Assembly: GCA_039621445.1 (NCBI GenBank)
Contig: CP154955.1
Coordinates: forward strand, 63,058,123 to 63,122,122
Length of the DNA stretch: 64,000 bases
Reading direction: 5' to 3'
Source of the DNA: Euglena gracilis
Lineage: Eukaryota > Euglenida > Euglenophyceae > Euglenales
Each line of letters starts with the position of its first letter. Positions within the stretch are counted from its first letter, which is position 1. The notes under the pieces were generated by a model. That model did no database searches. It was not told where the DNA came from and saw nothing but the letters and a program-made list of their open reading frames with translations. The position numbers and the translations under genes were made by a program. Shown here piece by piece: positions 10,176 through 20,394 of the stretch.

Positions 10176-11216
10176 TCAGGTGTGCCACCCTGGTCCAGCG
10201 GGCCTCCTAAGTGTACACTGGGTGTGTGCTGTCTGCCGGTGTGCGAGCACTGAGCGGTAAAACAAATGAAACGGGCATTGTTGATTCAGAGAGGGGATGA
10301 ATTCGCACGTGCGCATTCTTTTTAGCCCCGACACATGTGTGCACCGTGTGTATTCACCGGCTGGTATGTCGACAGTGCACGCGAGAGGGGTTGGCAGAAT
10401 GGGAGGAATAGCTTCCGGGGAAGAGAGGGGTGTGCATAAGGAAACAATGCGCATGTGCGCAATCCACACACGTTGAGCAGAAGAATGCGCGCATGCGCAA
10501 TGTTGCACGGGGATGAGGAGAAATGATTCTGAAGAGGAGTGCACCCCCTTGTGGGGTATGCTCATTTCCCCTTCGGCGGCGGCGGGAAGGGCAGCAGGGT
10601 GAATTTGCCCGTCTGCTCCTGCACGGTGGTCCACGCGGCCGGGGACTGCTGCTGCTGGGGGGCGCAGGCAGGCCCTGCAGGCCCTCACCCCCCAGGAAGA
10701 AGAAGCGACGTGTGGAGGAGGCGGAGCCGGAGGCGACGCCACCCCCCAAGCGGAGGACCTCCCTGCTCCCCAGCCCCAGCCAGAGCCCCAGCCGCCTTGA
10801 GGCCCCGCCCTTCGGCAACGTCCCGCGCCTCCCACTCCTCCAGCCAAGCCCCCTCCCCAAGCCCCCAGCCCCCGGCCGGTGCCCGATCCCCAGCCCAGTC
10901 CCCAGTCCGGGGGGGGGGGTCTTGCCGGCCCGGCCGCGATCCTGCCGAGGGGAGGGGGACCGCTGGGCTTCTTGGGGACGGGGGGGGGGGGGCGGGGGGG
11001 GGGTGGGCTCTGGGGCTTCCACCTCCTCCACTGGGGGCACCAGCACCACGGGCTGCCTTCGCCGCTCTTCCCTCCCCTTCCCCCTTCTTCTTCCTCCGAC
11101 TCCACCACGGTCTCTGGCTCAGCCGCAGCCTGGGCGGCCCCCTGCTGCCCCTCCTCGGCCTCTTCGCCACCCTCGCCCTCCACCACCTGTGCAGAGGGTG
11201 CCTGCCCCTCGGGGAT
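10176..11216 (-). other. Pro/Glu/Gly-rich GC-rich block downstream of unknown gene
   Basis: Very GC-rich, with open frames in several phases giving acidic and proline-rich low-complexity peptides on the minus strand. The acidic frame continues directly from the C-terminus of the unknown gene past a stop at about 11218, so this may be a continuation broken by a stop, or its 3' flank. No domain is recognised. Confidence 0.3.
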
Positions 11217-11973
11217 TTAGGGCTCTGCCTCTGCCTCCGCCTCCTCCCCCTCTTCGTAACTGGGGTGGGACGACAGTGGCGACAATTGTCCGCTGGCCAC
11301 CTGGCCCTCCTCTTCCTCATCCTCCTCCTCCTCTTCATCCTCCTCCTCCTCTGGGGTGAAGTGGGGTGGGGACCGACCTTGCTCCCTGGCTTCCTTCCTC
11401 TGGTATTGCCGCTCGAACTTCCGGGCCTCGCGGAGGAGGGACTCGGGCACCCCCTGGGAGGTGCTGGGCCTCGGGCAGGCCTTGGCCTTCGCCTTGCCCT
11501 TACCACGCTGTGCGGCGCGCTTGGCCGCCCACTCCTTCTTCTCATCGCATCGCTGGATGGCCTCCTTCCGGGCCTGGGCCTCTGTGGCTTTCACCTCCAG
11601 CGTCTGCTTCAGCACCTCTGACTCCACCACCGTCCACAGCGGCTCGGACTTCTCCGCGGCGTCCTGCAGCTGTTTCCACAGCCCCGTGTTGTCCACCAGG
11701 CAGGCCTCGCGTGCTGGATGTGCTCGGTGTACTCCACCGGCTGCACCCTCTCCTTCCCCGTTAGGACCGCCACCATGTGCGGGGGGTCGGGCGTCCAGTT
11801 GAGGAGGTGCCCCACCCACACCGCCGAGGGGAGCTGCAGGAGGAGGAAGCTGTCCACCTCCATTGGTCGACGGACAGCGCGGTGCCACAGGTAGTCCACG
11901 ACAGCCCAGTGCAGCGTGTTGGGGGCCGTTCGACTCGCGGTCCCAGAGGATGACGGGAGGGACCTGAGGTGGG
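11217..11973 (-). CDS. Unknown minus-strand gene, C-terminal exon with acidic tail
   Basis: Begins after a good acceptor (CCACCTCAG|GTCCCT on the minus strand, at 11973). Two short frame changes are needed: the readable blocks are VPPVILWDRESNG, then LHWAVVDYLWHRAVRRPMEV, then LVDNTGLWKQLQDAAEKSE followed by a Lys/Ala/Glu-rich helix and a Glu/Asp-rich tail ending EAEAEP. The composition looks like a genuine protein with a charged, probably nuclear, disordered tail, but I do not recognise the family. The frame breaks may be decay or sequence error. Confidence 0.45.
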
Positions 11974-12219
11974 TGGCAAGGGCGTATTGTGCAGGTGCGC
12001 ATTCGAACAGTGTATGGAATGCCAAGAGGGATATGGAATGCAGCAGCTTACAAACGCAAATAAGAATGCGCACCAGCGCAATCACCCCAGTGAAGGGATG
12101 ATTGCGCAGGTGCGCATTCATGTGGTGGGATCTATCCATGCACCACCCAGGCGAATTATGCATCCAGACGGACAAAGTTTTCGAGAGCCAGTGATTTAGA
12201 GATTCAGTGGGGGCCTCCC

Positions 12220-12775
12220 AGACACAACCCTTGAGCCTGTCCAGCTCGTTGTCGTGCAGGAGGATGTGGAGGGAGAATTTCACTGGCCGGTGGCGCTGCA
12301 CCCCGAACTCCACCACCTGGCCACAGCCAGCGCCAGGGCGGGCGGGCCGAAGACCGCCACCAGGACGTCGTCCGCCACGACGTACACCTGGGGGGCAATG
12401 GACCCCCCCTCTCCGCCTGCACCACCGCCAGCCGCACCTTCGCCTGTTCCGCCTGCTGTGGCACCCCCGCCGCCGACGCCGCCGCGTAGCAGTAGACCCT
12501 CGCCAGGGTCTTCTCCTGCCCCTGGACCTCCCTCGTGTAGTCCACGCACGCCAGGTGCGCCGGGTCCTCCGTCACCACCACCTTTGGTGTCGTGTGCGGG
12601 GTGGCCAGGCTCTCCCGCAGCGCCTCGAACTTTACGCTGGTCCACACCTCCGCCGTGGCCAGCGCCGTGAAGGGGGGGCTTGTCGCCTCCTCCTTCCACT
12701 CCCACCGCCCAAGCCGCACCACCAGGTGCCTCAGCGCAACCGCTTCCTTGAACCTCCGCCGTGCCGTCCAATTTG
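12220..12775 (-). CDS. Unknown minus-strand gene, internal exon
   Basis: The minus-strand frame reads RLGRWEWKEEATSPPFTALA then VWTSVKFEALRESLATPHTT and continues to VYCYAAASAAGVPQQAEQ. The last part (VYVVADDVLVAVFGPPALAL, then VVEFGVQRHRPVKFSLHILL) is in another frame. A GTTGTG donor follows DNELDRLKG at about 12227. The upstream boundary near 12775 has no clear AG. It is part of the same gene as 11217-11973 and 12955-13844 by strand and spacing. Function unknown. Confidence 0.45.
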
Positions 12776-12954
12776 TGAGCGAGGGGGTGGGCAGGGGAGT
12801 GGTAAACTATGGATGGAAAGAATGCGCAGGTACGCAATCGAACCACAATATGGAGCACACCCACGCAGAGCATCCCATGTCATCACAGAGCATCACATTC
12901 ATTGGGACGAATGCAAACGAGGGTGGGTGACACACACACCAACGTCCGGGTGGA

Positions 12955-13343
12955 TGAACCGGTTGGCCGCCATCCAGCGGAAGTTGATCCACATCTCCAG
13001 GCAGGCGTCGCTCACCGCCTTCTCAAAGTCCTGCAGCTCTGGCCTCTCCCCCAGCATTGCTGGCACCACCACCGCCCGCGCCTCCAGCGTCATCAGCATC
13101 CTCAGTGACCGCAGCGCCGACACCATCAGGCCTTTCTTCGTCACCTCCAGCTTCCGCAGCGCCTCGATGGCCTGCTGCCCAAGCTGCTCCACCCAGCGCT
13201 GGAGGGGGCCGTACACCTTGATGGCCGTCAGGTTCTGGCACCTCCCGCCTCCGGCACCTCCCGCCGCTCCTTCAGGAAGTCCTCCGCCATCTTCTTCAGC
13301 GCCGCCGTCAGGTTCTGCCCCCCGACGACGATGTACTCCCGGT
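12955..13343 (-). CDS. Unknown minus-strand gene, helical exon
   Basis: Starts after CGTCACAG on the minus strand and reads REYIVVGGQNLTAALKKMAE. After a frame change near 13255 it continues CQNLTAIKVYGPLQRWVEQL and VSALRSLRMLMTLEARAVVV, ending at NRFIHPDV near a GT-rich donor. It looks all-helical, but no family is recognised. The frame change falls in a duplicated GGAGGTGCC phrase, which suggests slippage or assembly error. Confidence 0.5.
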
Positions 13344-13485
13344 CTGTGACGAGAGGTGCGGGGCAATCAGGAGGGGAAAGGAAACTTCAATTCAGGGATG
13401 CCAAAGCCAGTGCATCTTTGCGCAGGTGCGCATTCTACAACTCAATGCATGTCCATCCATACATTCACCATACAAAGCAACTCAC

Positions 13486-13844
13486 ATCCAAAACAATGTG
13501 GACGTGTGCAAACACACCGATGGTGTCCGCGGCCCAGAGGACCACCCTCTGGATGGTCGTCGGCGGGTTCATCTTCATCCCCTCGTACACCCGCTGCACG
13601 TAGCGCACCTTGGTGGGCTCGATCTTCTGCTCCCCTGGCAGCAGGTACTCGTCAGGCCGCCCGCCGGCCCAGGTGGCGATGGCCTCCACCACCACCTTCT
13701 TCTTCTTCTTCTTCTTCCTCCTCCTCCCCTCCTCCTCTCCGCCTCTGCTTCCTCCTCTTCCGGGGGCCTCCAGGGACTGAGGGTGATGGGGATGGGGGTC
13801 GGGACATGGGGGTGCCGGTGCCCTGTAATCAGGAAATGGAACAT
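13486..13844 (-). CDS. Unknown minus-strand gene, upstream exon with Lys/Glu-rich stretch
   Basis: The minus-strand frame contains an E/R/K-rich run followed by VVVEAIATWAGGRPDEYLLP and MKMNPPTTIQRVVLWAADTI, ending IVLD before a GTGAGT donor at 13485. It is separated from the next exon by about 140 bp containing a GCGCAGGTGCGCATTC copy. The 5' end is undefined. No domain is recognised. Confidence 0.45.
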
Positions 13845-14118
13845 GAACCCCTGAATACAGGTCGGGAACCCCTATGGCCCTATTGCATTTATTTGATTTG
13901 GTACATCCCACTGCCCTCCCAAGGAAAAAAACCCTCCAAAACTAGTTTCATTTTTCCAGTCATGCCTCTGAAAGGGCCAGAAAAGGCGATTTCGACAATG
14001 GCGGCGCCTCCGGCGGTGCCGTTTCACACCGCTCACGTGCGCCTGTCAGCATTTCCCCGGAGGGTCTATTCAGGGAGCCAGTTCATAAAGGGCATCAAAA
14101 TGCGCGTTTGCGCGCATA

Positions 14119-14331
14119 TTAAGAGTTCAGCACTGTTCAAAACCTGGTTTATGCCAGTGAAAATCGCTGGCTCCTGACCCATCTTAAAGGTCAACTCTTC
14201 GGAAGCATTTCAAGAAGTAGTTGTGAGAAGTTTCTATGCATCAGAAACAACTGCAGGCAGAATTTTCTAATACATCGAATTTTCTCACAATGACCGAATA
14301 AAACACTTCCAGTTTGATTTTGGTGAGATAT
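14119..14331. other. Short dispersed repeat, no gene
   Basis: Contains AAGAGTTCAGCACTGTTCAA followed by AACCTGG, closely related to about 533-560. Otherwise A/T-rich and without coding features. Confidence 0.5.
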
Positions 14332-14906
14332 TACCTCCCCCCCCCTTCCAACGACCGGCCTTGTCCAACAACCCCCCCCCCCCCGGGCAGTGGGGATCTT
14401 TTTCCCAGGGATCTTTTTTTCCCAGACGGTCGCGTTCTTACCTCCAGCCTTTTCTTACCCCCCCCCTGGGGGGCGGGTAACAAGGGGTTTAGCATAGCCA
14501 GGGGTTTTTTTTTTGTCTTGGACCCTGGGGGGGAGGGGGGCTAGGGTGGGTGGGTCCGGACGAGCCCCCCCCCCCCCCCTCGGGGGGTCTTCCCCGGGGG
14601 GGATATACTTTTCAGCGCCAAAGGCGCCGAATTTTTTTTGAAAAAGGTGCTATCCTTGGCAGTCTTGGCAATTTTTTGGCAATTTTCGGAAGAAAGTGAG
14701 TGGGTCCCCCAGACCCCCCGGTGGGTGGGTGGGGGGGGGGCTTGTCTTAAAAAAAACCCCTGGGCGAAGCGGGAGAAAAGATTTTTTGACCCCGGTCTTG
14801 TCTAACGACCACCCCCCCCCGGTCAGTAGCGATATTTGGCCAAAATAGCGACCACCCCCTGGTCAGTAGCGATATTCAGCGGTCGTTGGACAAGGGGGGG
14901 GAGGTG
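14332..14906. mobile_element. Foldback element with C/G-tract termini
   Basis: The left end has TTACC plus a C-run, CCAACGACC and CTTGTCCAACAACC. The right end has GGTCGTTGGACAAGG plus a G-run and AGGTG, an imperfect inverted repeat. The interior includes the hairpin AGCGCCAAAGGCGCCG near 14614. It is related in design to 4031-4451 and 4872-5389. No protein is encoded. Confidence 0.55.
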
Positions 14907-15002
14907 TGATCTCTGCCATCCGGTTGAACACGCACACCAAAATTAATAGAATATTTCCTTTTTCAGCATGAAGAGCCATATACATTTTTTATCCGTCGTT
15001 TT

Positions 15003-15060
15003 CCTCCCCCCCTTGTCTACGCATTATCCCCTGATCCTTAAATGAGACAAGGGGGGAGTT
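15003..15060. repeat. Short hairpin CTCCCCCCCTTGTCT / AGACAAGGGGGGAG
   Basis: A minimal version of the foldback termini seen elsewhere: the two arms enclose only about 25 bases. It may be a deletion derivative or a solo pair of ends. Confidence 0.5.
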
Positions 15061-15707
15061 GACCCCCAGATGACACCCCCCTGGGGCATCACTTCTTCGC
15101 CCAAAGTCCCTGCCCGAGGGGGGTGTATTGCATGGGGGATATTAGTTTTTCAAATTTTTCGAAACTTTACGGAACCCAAAAGGCCCCAAATTACACCCAA
15201 AGCCACCCTTTTTGGTCATTTTCTGCGCTTTTCTTTTTTTGCAAAAATTGGTATTTTTGGTGTCCAGATGGTCTGCAAAAACCCAGTTTGGTCATTCATT
15301 GCCGTGAATTCTGATTTTCAACCCATTTTTTGGGCAAAAATCGTGGTTGAAAATTGGGGGTTCCGACTGGTCAGACCCTGAGGGGGGCATCATTACTATT
15401 ATTTGAGGGGTTTATGTGACGTGACGAAAATAATATTACACACCTGATTTTGTGCATGTGATGCTGTTGCACGCAGAAATGAGCTTTGTGAAGGGCACCC
15501 TCCCTTTGCCCTCCCACCACCCCTGATACTGACCACCCCCCCCCCGGTCGAGGTTGCAGGTCAGGGGGTGCATATGACCACCCACCTGGTCAGGGTTATA
15601 GTAACCCAGTTGGTGGGGAAAGTGGGGTGACAGGGATGATGTTCTTGTCATGATGTACAGTTTGCATGTTCGGGGTTCTTCTTTAATATGACTGAGGTGT
15701 TTTCTAT

Positions 15708-15970
15708 GGCAGCCCGAAACTACTGCCCCCCCCCCCCCCGGGGGGGCCCAGGGGGGTCAAGGTAATTTTTTTGCGTTAATGATGGAATAGGGTTAGGTGC
15801 GCGACTTAGGCTTAGGGTTAGGCCTAACTTGTACACCGAACACCCGTCTAGAAGTTAGGCCTAACCCTAACCCTAAGTCGCGCACCTATCATTAACACAA
15901 AAAAAACTATTTTGACCCCCCGGATTAACTACTGGCCCCCCCCAGGGGGGGGCAGTAGTTTCGGGCTGCC
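15708..15970. mobile_element. Complete 263-bp MITE with 8-bp target duplication
   Basis: The terminal inverted repeats are a perfect 26 bp (GGCAGCCCGAAACTACTGCC followed by a C-run, and its complement at the right end). An inner inverted repeat (GTGCGCGACTTAGG facing CCTAAGTCGCGCAC) makes the element largely palindromic. The flanks are TTTTCTAT at 15700-15707 and again at 15971-15978, an 8-bp target site duplication as made by hAT-type transposases among others. It has no ORF, so it is non-autonomous. It sits 74 bp upstream of a cullin exon, in intron sequence. Confidence 0.88.
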
Positions 15971-16044
15971 TTTTCTATTTCAGTCAAAGCATCAGCTCTG
16001 TAATTATTTAAGAAATTCTGAAAAAAAATTTCCTCGGCTCACAG

Positions 16045-16122
16045 GGAAGGACATCAAGGAGACTGACGAGTTTGCGTATAATGAGGAGTTCCAGGACAGG
16101 GCACGGAAGATCCGGATCCCAT
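16045..16122 (+). CDS. Cullin, exon before the neddylation domain
   Basis: Acceptor CTCACAG|GG. Reads KDIKETDEFAYNEEFQDRA then RKIRIP, matching the cullin segment in which a D-x-F-x-(F/V/Y)-N-x-x-F motif is followed by (K/R)-I-(K/R)-I. Cullins are scaffolds of cullin-RING ubiquitin ligases, and this segment lies at the end of the cullin-homology region that binds the RING protein. The donor is GC (CCAT|GCAGGCTCG), a non-canonical but permitted splice site. Upstream exons of the gene are not visible in this window. Confidence 0.75.
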
Positions 16123-17274
16123 GCAGGCTCGCTTTTATTTTGAATACGTCCTCTTTTTTCAAGGGAAATAGTTTTTCCTTTCATTATTCTTTATTCCAAA
16201 CTTGAAGAGGAAAATTGGGCCAGAAACTGTCTTGGATGTCAAAGCATTATGAACAACGGTGGTGTTGCAGTTGATGAAATTTCTGGGACTGCAAAACCTG
16301 CACACCTGCATGTTTCCACAATTCTAAACTTATATGCTCATGCGTAGGTTTTTTATGTTTCATATTACTTAGCCCCAGTGTATGTGTGTATGTGTGTGTA
16401 CATATATAGATACATATGTGTGCACATGTGGATATGTGTGCATATGGCAACCAGGGGGGGCATAGGAAAGCCCCTGGGGGGCCCTAAAGTGCCCTAAAGG
16501 GCCCTGTCGGGGGGCCCCGATAGTTCCACTGCCCGGGAGGCGCAAAATACCACTTTGGTGTTAAACACCCAAATAACGCACTCTTTTCCACCTTGCGGGT
16601 CACGCGCCTGGGAAACGTGGCGAAACCAGGCAATTTTTGTCGGATTCTGGGAGGGTGTGCTGCTATTAATGGACAATAGTTAGGTCAAAGTCCAGTCCCT
16701 GTTTCGGAAGATTTTGAGGACCAAGGTTTGCCTGATATTCACCAAAATCGACCTACAGTCCAGACAAAAAACACGAGAGACAAAAAGTATGGGAAACCAC
16801 CTCGATTTTACCGTGATATTTTTTTCCTGCAAGTTTTGTCTGGTGTATTTTTCCTATGCTCTTTGAGGGGGCACGTTAGGGGTGGGTTATTTAACATTGT
16901 CAATTTTTGGGTCTATTTTGCAATGAGATTCACAGGAAAACGTCAGACGTCCATTTTTACCATTTTTGGAATTGTGTTGCCTTTTTTTGTCAAGATATCT
17001 TCATAACAACTGAAAAACATCATCACCATTTCCCCTAAAGTTACGAAATTTCTTATAACTCTTTTTTTTCAAAGTCAAATTTTCCCGTAATTTGTGTTTT
17101 TCTCCACAACGTTTGTAATTTTGTCCACGCTGTGAATTGAGCCTAATTGGCCAGACAGGGCCAAACTTGGTCCTAACTTCCGAAGTTTGTGACACAAATG
17201 GAACTGGTGTTCTGATTTTATCCCAAAATAGCCCGACTTTCCCAAACAATGGGACCCGTGTCAGCCACCCAAGA

Positions 17275-17276
<2 letters not shown>

Positions 17277-17313
<37 letters not shown>

Positions 17314-17425
17314 CCTGTCATATATAGTTAGTTTCATGTGTGTCTGTCTGTCTGTCTGTCCATCTATCTGTCTGTCCGTCTGTCTGTCTGTCCGTCTGTC
17401 TGTCTGTCTGTCTGTCTGTCGTGCA
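17277..17425. repeat. (AT)n followed by (TCTG)n microsatellite
   Basis: 17279-17312 is TATATA; 17341-17420 is TCTGTCTG with occasional CCAT or CCGT variants. A related TGTATGCATG stretch lies at 17565-17640. Confidence 0.95.
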
Positions 17426-18099
17426 TTATTTTTAAAGAAAAATGTTTTTTCAAAAAAAAATTAGGCTTTTTTAAGGCATTTTAAGGCGCTGTTTTGCAGG
17501 ACGGTCACAGGGATGTCCCAACATCGAATCCACGTTTTTGATTTTGCCTGTGATTATGTAAGCATGCTCGTACGTATGCAAACATTTGCATGTATGTATG
17601 TAGATACTTGTGTGTATGCATGCATGTATGTATGCATTCATCTGTTAACCTATACTTAAGGTATATAGTGATATTCGGACAGAGACCCTCGGTTTGAGTC
17701 CAGTTCAAGACCCTCGGTTTGAGTCCTGTAATGGAGAGAAGTCAGAGTGGAAGACCTCTGCCCCTTTCAACACAACAGCAGCCTGTCCCGGACCGTCGTG
17801 GCGAAGATCACCCCCAAAGCCTCCACCCAGGTGGTGCAGCAGGTGTGATCGTGCGAATGCGCATGGAACAATGTACCATGTGTCACATGGTTGTACCGGT
17901 GGGGCTATCAAGCATATTTGCGTGGTATGATCAATAGCCGGTGTGGGAGTGCGGCTCATACCGCGAATTAGTTCGGATTCCCTAATCTCTTGATTTAAGG
18001 GGGTCTGGTCTGGTTTTCGCTGGGAAACCCGACTCATCGTCCGAAGACTGGTCCATTGGGACTGGTAAAGCCAGGGGGGGAACCACCGCATGAGCTGAA

Positions 18100-18590
18100 A
18101 TGTGGTTTGGTGGCAATGAACCGATGGACCCTGCAACAGGTGCGCAGATAGCGCCTTTTGAGCTGGAAGCTGCGGCAAGTGTGCCAACCACACCTATTGT
18201 TCTACGGACGCAGTTGTGCATGTATTTGGTCCAAGTTTGCTGCCAAATCATGCACATTTGGCTCCAAATGGTCAACAACCTGCAGATCGTTGGATTTTCG
18301 ACACACATCCTCCTGCAAACACCTACGGCATGTGGGCAAATCTTCCAAAGGCGGGTTTTTGTCGGAAATCGACTGGAATTCTTGCAAAATTGCACCAAAA
18401 CCGGTGTCTACTGCTAGAGTGTGTACTGCGCTGGAAATGGACTCTAATTATGGAGAAGGCTTTAGGGTTTGGTCCGTTTGCGGATTCCGCGCTTTTTCAG
18501 CCATTGGCTGTTCTAACAACACCGAACTTGCCTAGGGGTGCGCTGACATATCCTTGGATCCCAGATAGCGGAGAGCAGCACAAATAAACC
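18100..18590 (+). other. Possible coding remnant, Pro/Gln-rich
   Basis: Two overlapping plus frames look protein-like: PMDPATGAQIAPFELEAAAS and then, in another phase, VFGPSLLPNHAHLAPNGQQP continuing to ALTYPWIPDSGEQHK. Composition resembles the Pro/Gln-rich N-termini of retrotransposon gag proteins in this window, but there is no motif to prove it. It could also be an unrelated exon or chance. Confidence 0.25.
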
Positions 18591-18777
18591 CCCGCTCACA
18601 ACTGCCCAAAGGGAAAGAAAAACAAGAGAGCAGTTGGAGCAACCCAAAGGTAAACAAGGTGCACGATCCATCCACAACGTGTCGACGAGCTTCAACATTT
18701 TGTACGCAGATTTCTAGCATGAGTTTGTAGTCTCAAAGATGTGGGAATCTGGATTGAGGGCTTTGCTTAAGAAAATT

Positions 18778-18985
18778 TGCCCCCACCCCCAGGGGAGATC
18801 CAGCCAGCCAGCAGCCTTTTTCCAACCAGCAGCCTTTTCCAGCTCTGGACCCCCTCCCTCAACGAGTTTTATTCATTTCCAGCGGCGGCTGGACGGTTAT
18901 GGATTTTTGATGTTCGGGAGGCTGGAAAATTTGGGCTGGCTGGAAAAAAGCTGCTGGCTGACCCCCCCCCCCCATAGGTGTCCTG
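18778..18985. repeat. Foldback repeat with CAGCCAGCAGC arms
   Basis: The left arm contains CCAGCCAGCCAGCAGCC and AACCAGCAGCC; the right arm contains GGCTGGCTGGAAAAAAGCTG and CTGGCTGACC plus a C-run. The same motif recurs at 21780-21830 and 23810-23850. It is non-coding. Confidence 0.55.
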
Positions 18986-19249
18986 CGGCCCGAACCGGGG
19001 ACCAAAAAATCGAAAATGCAAAAATAAATTTTTTTAAATGTTTTAAAAAATGTCCAAAAAATGCAATCATGCAAAAAATGATGTTTTGACGCCCTCACCA
19101 GCACCCTCCTTAAGTCCTTAAGCAACGCCCTGTGGGAATTTCCAAATGGGAAAGCAAGAATGGAGGTGTTGGTTTCTAAAGGGGGATGTTCTAAACGAGA
19201 GGGGAGGTTCAGCCTTTCACAGTGGTTGTATTGATTTTTGTTCAAAATC

Positions 19250-19484
19250 CACGTCGCTTATGCCAGCAAAATTCACGTGGTGCTGGCTAATCATTCACCC
19301 ATCTCGAACTCACAAGACACATCGGATTCATTCTGTTGATTGGGATCTCGACGGAACAGTGGTCGTGACCTGTGGCAATAACCCGAACAGTGATATTGCC
19401 CAGATTTACATGAAATCTCAGAGGAGTGTGATGAAGTTTTTCGCGCATTGGGTTGGGGCAATCACGGGTGAGGTTTCATCCTGA
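19250..19484 (+). other. Open stretch with a WD40-like peptide
   Basis: The frame contains HKTHRIHSVDWDLDGTVVVT, which resembles one WD40 blade (H-x-x-x-(I/V)-x-S-V-x-W-x-x-D-G-T). A single blade without neighbours and without clear splice sites is weak evidence, and it sits inside the presumed cullin intron. Most likely chance or an exon fragment from another gene. Confidence 0.2.
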
Positions 19485-19664
19485 GCTCAGACAGCATAGC
19501 AGTTTGTATTCAATGTGAAATCACCACCTCTTTCCTCACTAGGGCTTTCCATGGGAGGGAGAACAATTCTCGATCGATCAACATTAATCTTCTCGAGGAC
19601 ATGCTGATTTTTGAATTTGTTTGGGAGGACCTCAGGTCTCTTCCCACTCTTTGTATCACATCAG

Positions 19665-19724
19665 GTCGAGGAGGATCGCCGACATGCAATCGAGGCCTGC
19701 ATCGTACGCCTCATGAAGTCTCGA
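19665..19724 (+). CDS. Cullin, neddylation-site exon
   Basis: Acceptor CACATCAG|GTCGAGG. The 20 residues VEEDRRHAIEACIVRLMKSR are the cullin Nedd8 motif; the lysine of the M-K sequence is the expected NEDD8 attachment site that activates cullin-RING ligases. The donor is again GC (TCTCGA|GCAGGCTGG), identical in its first six bases to the previous cullin exon's donor. It joins in phase with the exon at 20082. Confidence 0.85.
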
Positions 19725-20081
19725 GCAGGCTGGTGCTGGGTCGGAGGAGGAACATGCCCTTGTTTGCATCATTGCGAAGTTTTCAGAAATGCTTTCTGGA
19801 AAGTATGGAAGTTGCTGTCAAGTGTCGTTGCTTTAACATCTCCCTCACCACCATCATCATCACCGTGTTTGTATTTCTATCCAGCAGTGCCAGGGTCCGG
19901 TTCGAAGCCGTTTGTTGAAAGATTAAAAGTTCTGATGTTTGCATGGGCATCCAGAACCGCATTTTAAGGATATTTCCTCAACCCAGGCTTCTTTTTAACT
20001 CAGATGACCCCCCCCCCCTAGCACCTTGGCAGATGTTCAGTCAAATGTGTTGGGTGGGGCCTCTGCAGCACCACAGCCCAG

Positions 20082-20174
20082 AGTCCACCTGTTTACCGGC
20101 GCCTGATGGAGCACTCACAGCTGATCAGCGAGGCCATTACCCAGTTGTCGCAGCATTTCAAGCCGGACCCCAAG
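20082..20174 (+). CDS. Cullin, winged-helix exon 1
   Basis: Reads LMEHSQLISEAITQLSQHFK then PDPK, matching the cullin C-terminal winged-helix segment (family pattern H-x-x-L-(I/V)-x-E-(V/A)-x-x-Q-L-x-x-x-F-x-P). Acceptor GCCCAG|AGT keeps phase 0 with the previous exon; donor CCCAAG|GTTTGT is canonical. Confidence 0.8.
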
Positions 20175-20394
20175 GTTTGTGTGTGCGCACATGTGTACGT
20201 GTCAGTTTGGGATGTGCATACGTGCGAGCAAATGGAGGAGAACCTCAGGTCAGATTCTGGTCTTATTTTGGGGTTTTTGCGTTTGGGCACTGGAAAAATA
20301 TCATTTTTCGGGTTTCCAAAAAAACCCAGAAATTTCTTTTGTCGCTTCGTGCCATGTGTAGGTTGGTTTTAATGGATATTTACCAAGCCTTTGC

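Larger units (their letters stand above)
9535..14118. repeat. Recurrent near-palindrome TGCGCA-NN-TGCGCA (about 9 copies)
   Basis: Copies at about 9535, 10301, 10446, 10482, 11985, 12062, 12101, 12821, 13418 and a variant at 14096. The commonest form is GCGCAGGTGCGCATTC, with variants such as GCACGTGCGCATTC and GCATGTGCGCAATC. Three copies or clusters fall in the gaps between coding blocks of the minus-strand gene at 11.2-13.9 kb, where splice signals also occur. This is the pattern expected of introner-like elements; no transposon ends could be defined. Confidence 0.7.
16123..19664. other. Cullin intron region with microsatellites and unknown open stretches
   Basis: About 3.5 kb between cullin exons. 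In real cullins a few residues link these two segments, so a small exon could be missed. The interval contains AT and TCTG microsatellites, a possible coding remnant (18100-18590), a CAGCCAGCAGC foldback (18778-18985) and a WD-like open stretch (19250-19484). Confidence 0.4.

Noticed and set aside
15788-15890. CCCTAACCCTAA as a telomere or interstitial telomeric repeat
   Set aside because: Only two or three units, and they form the inner inverted repeat of the MITE 15708-15970.
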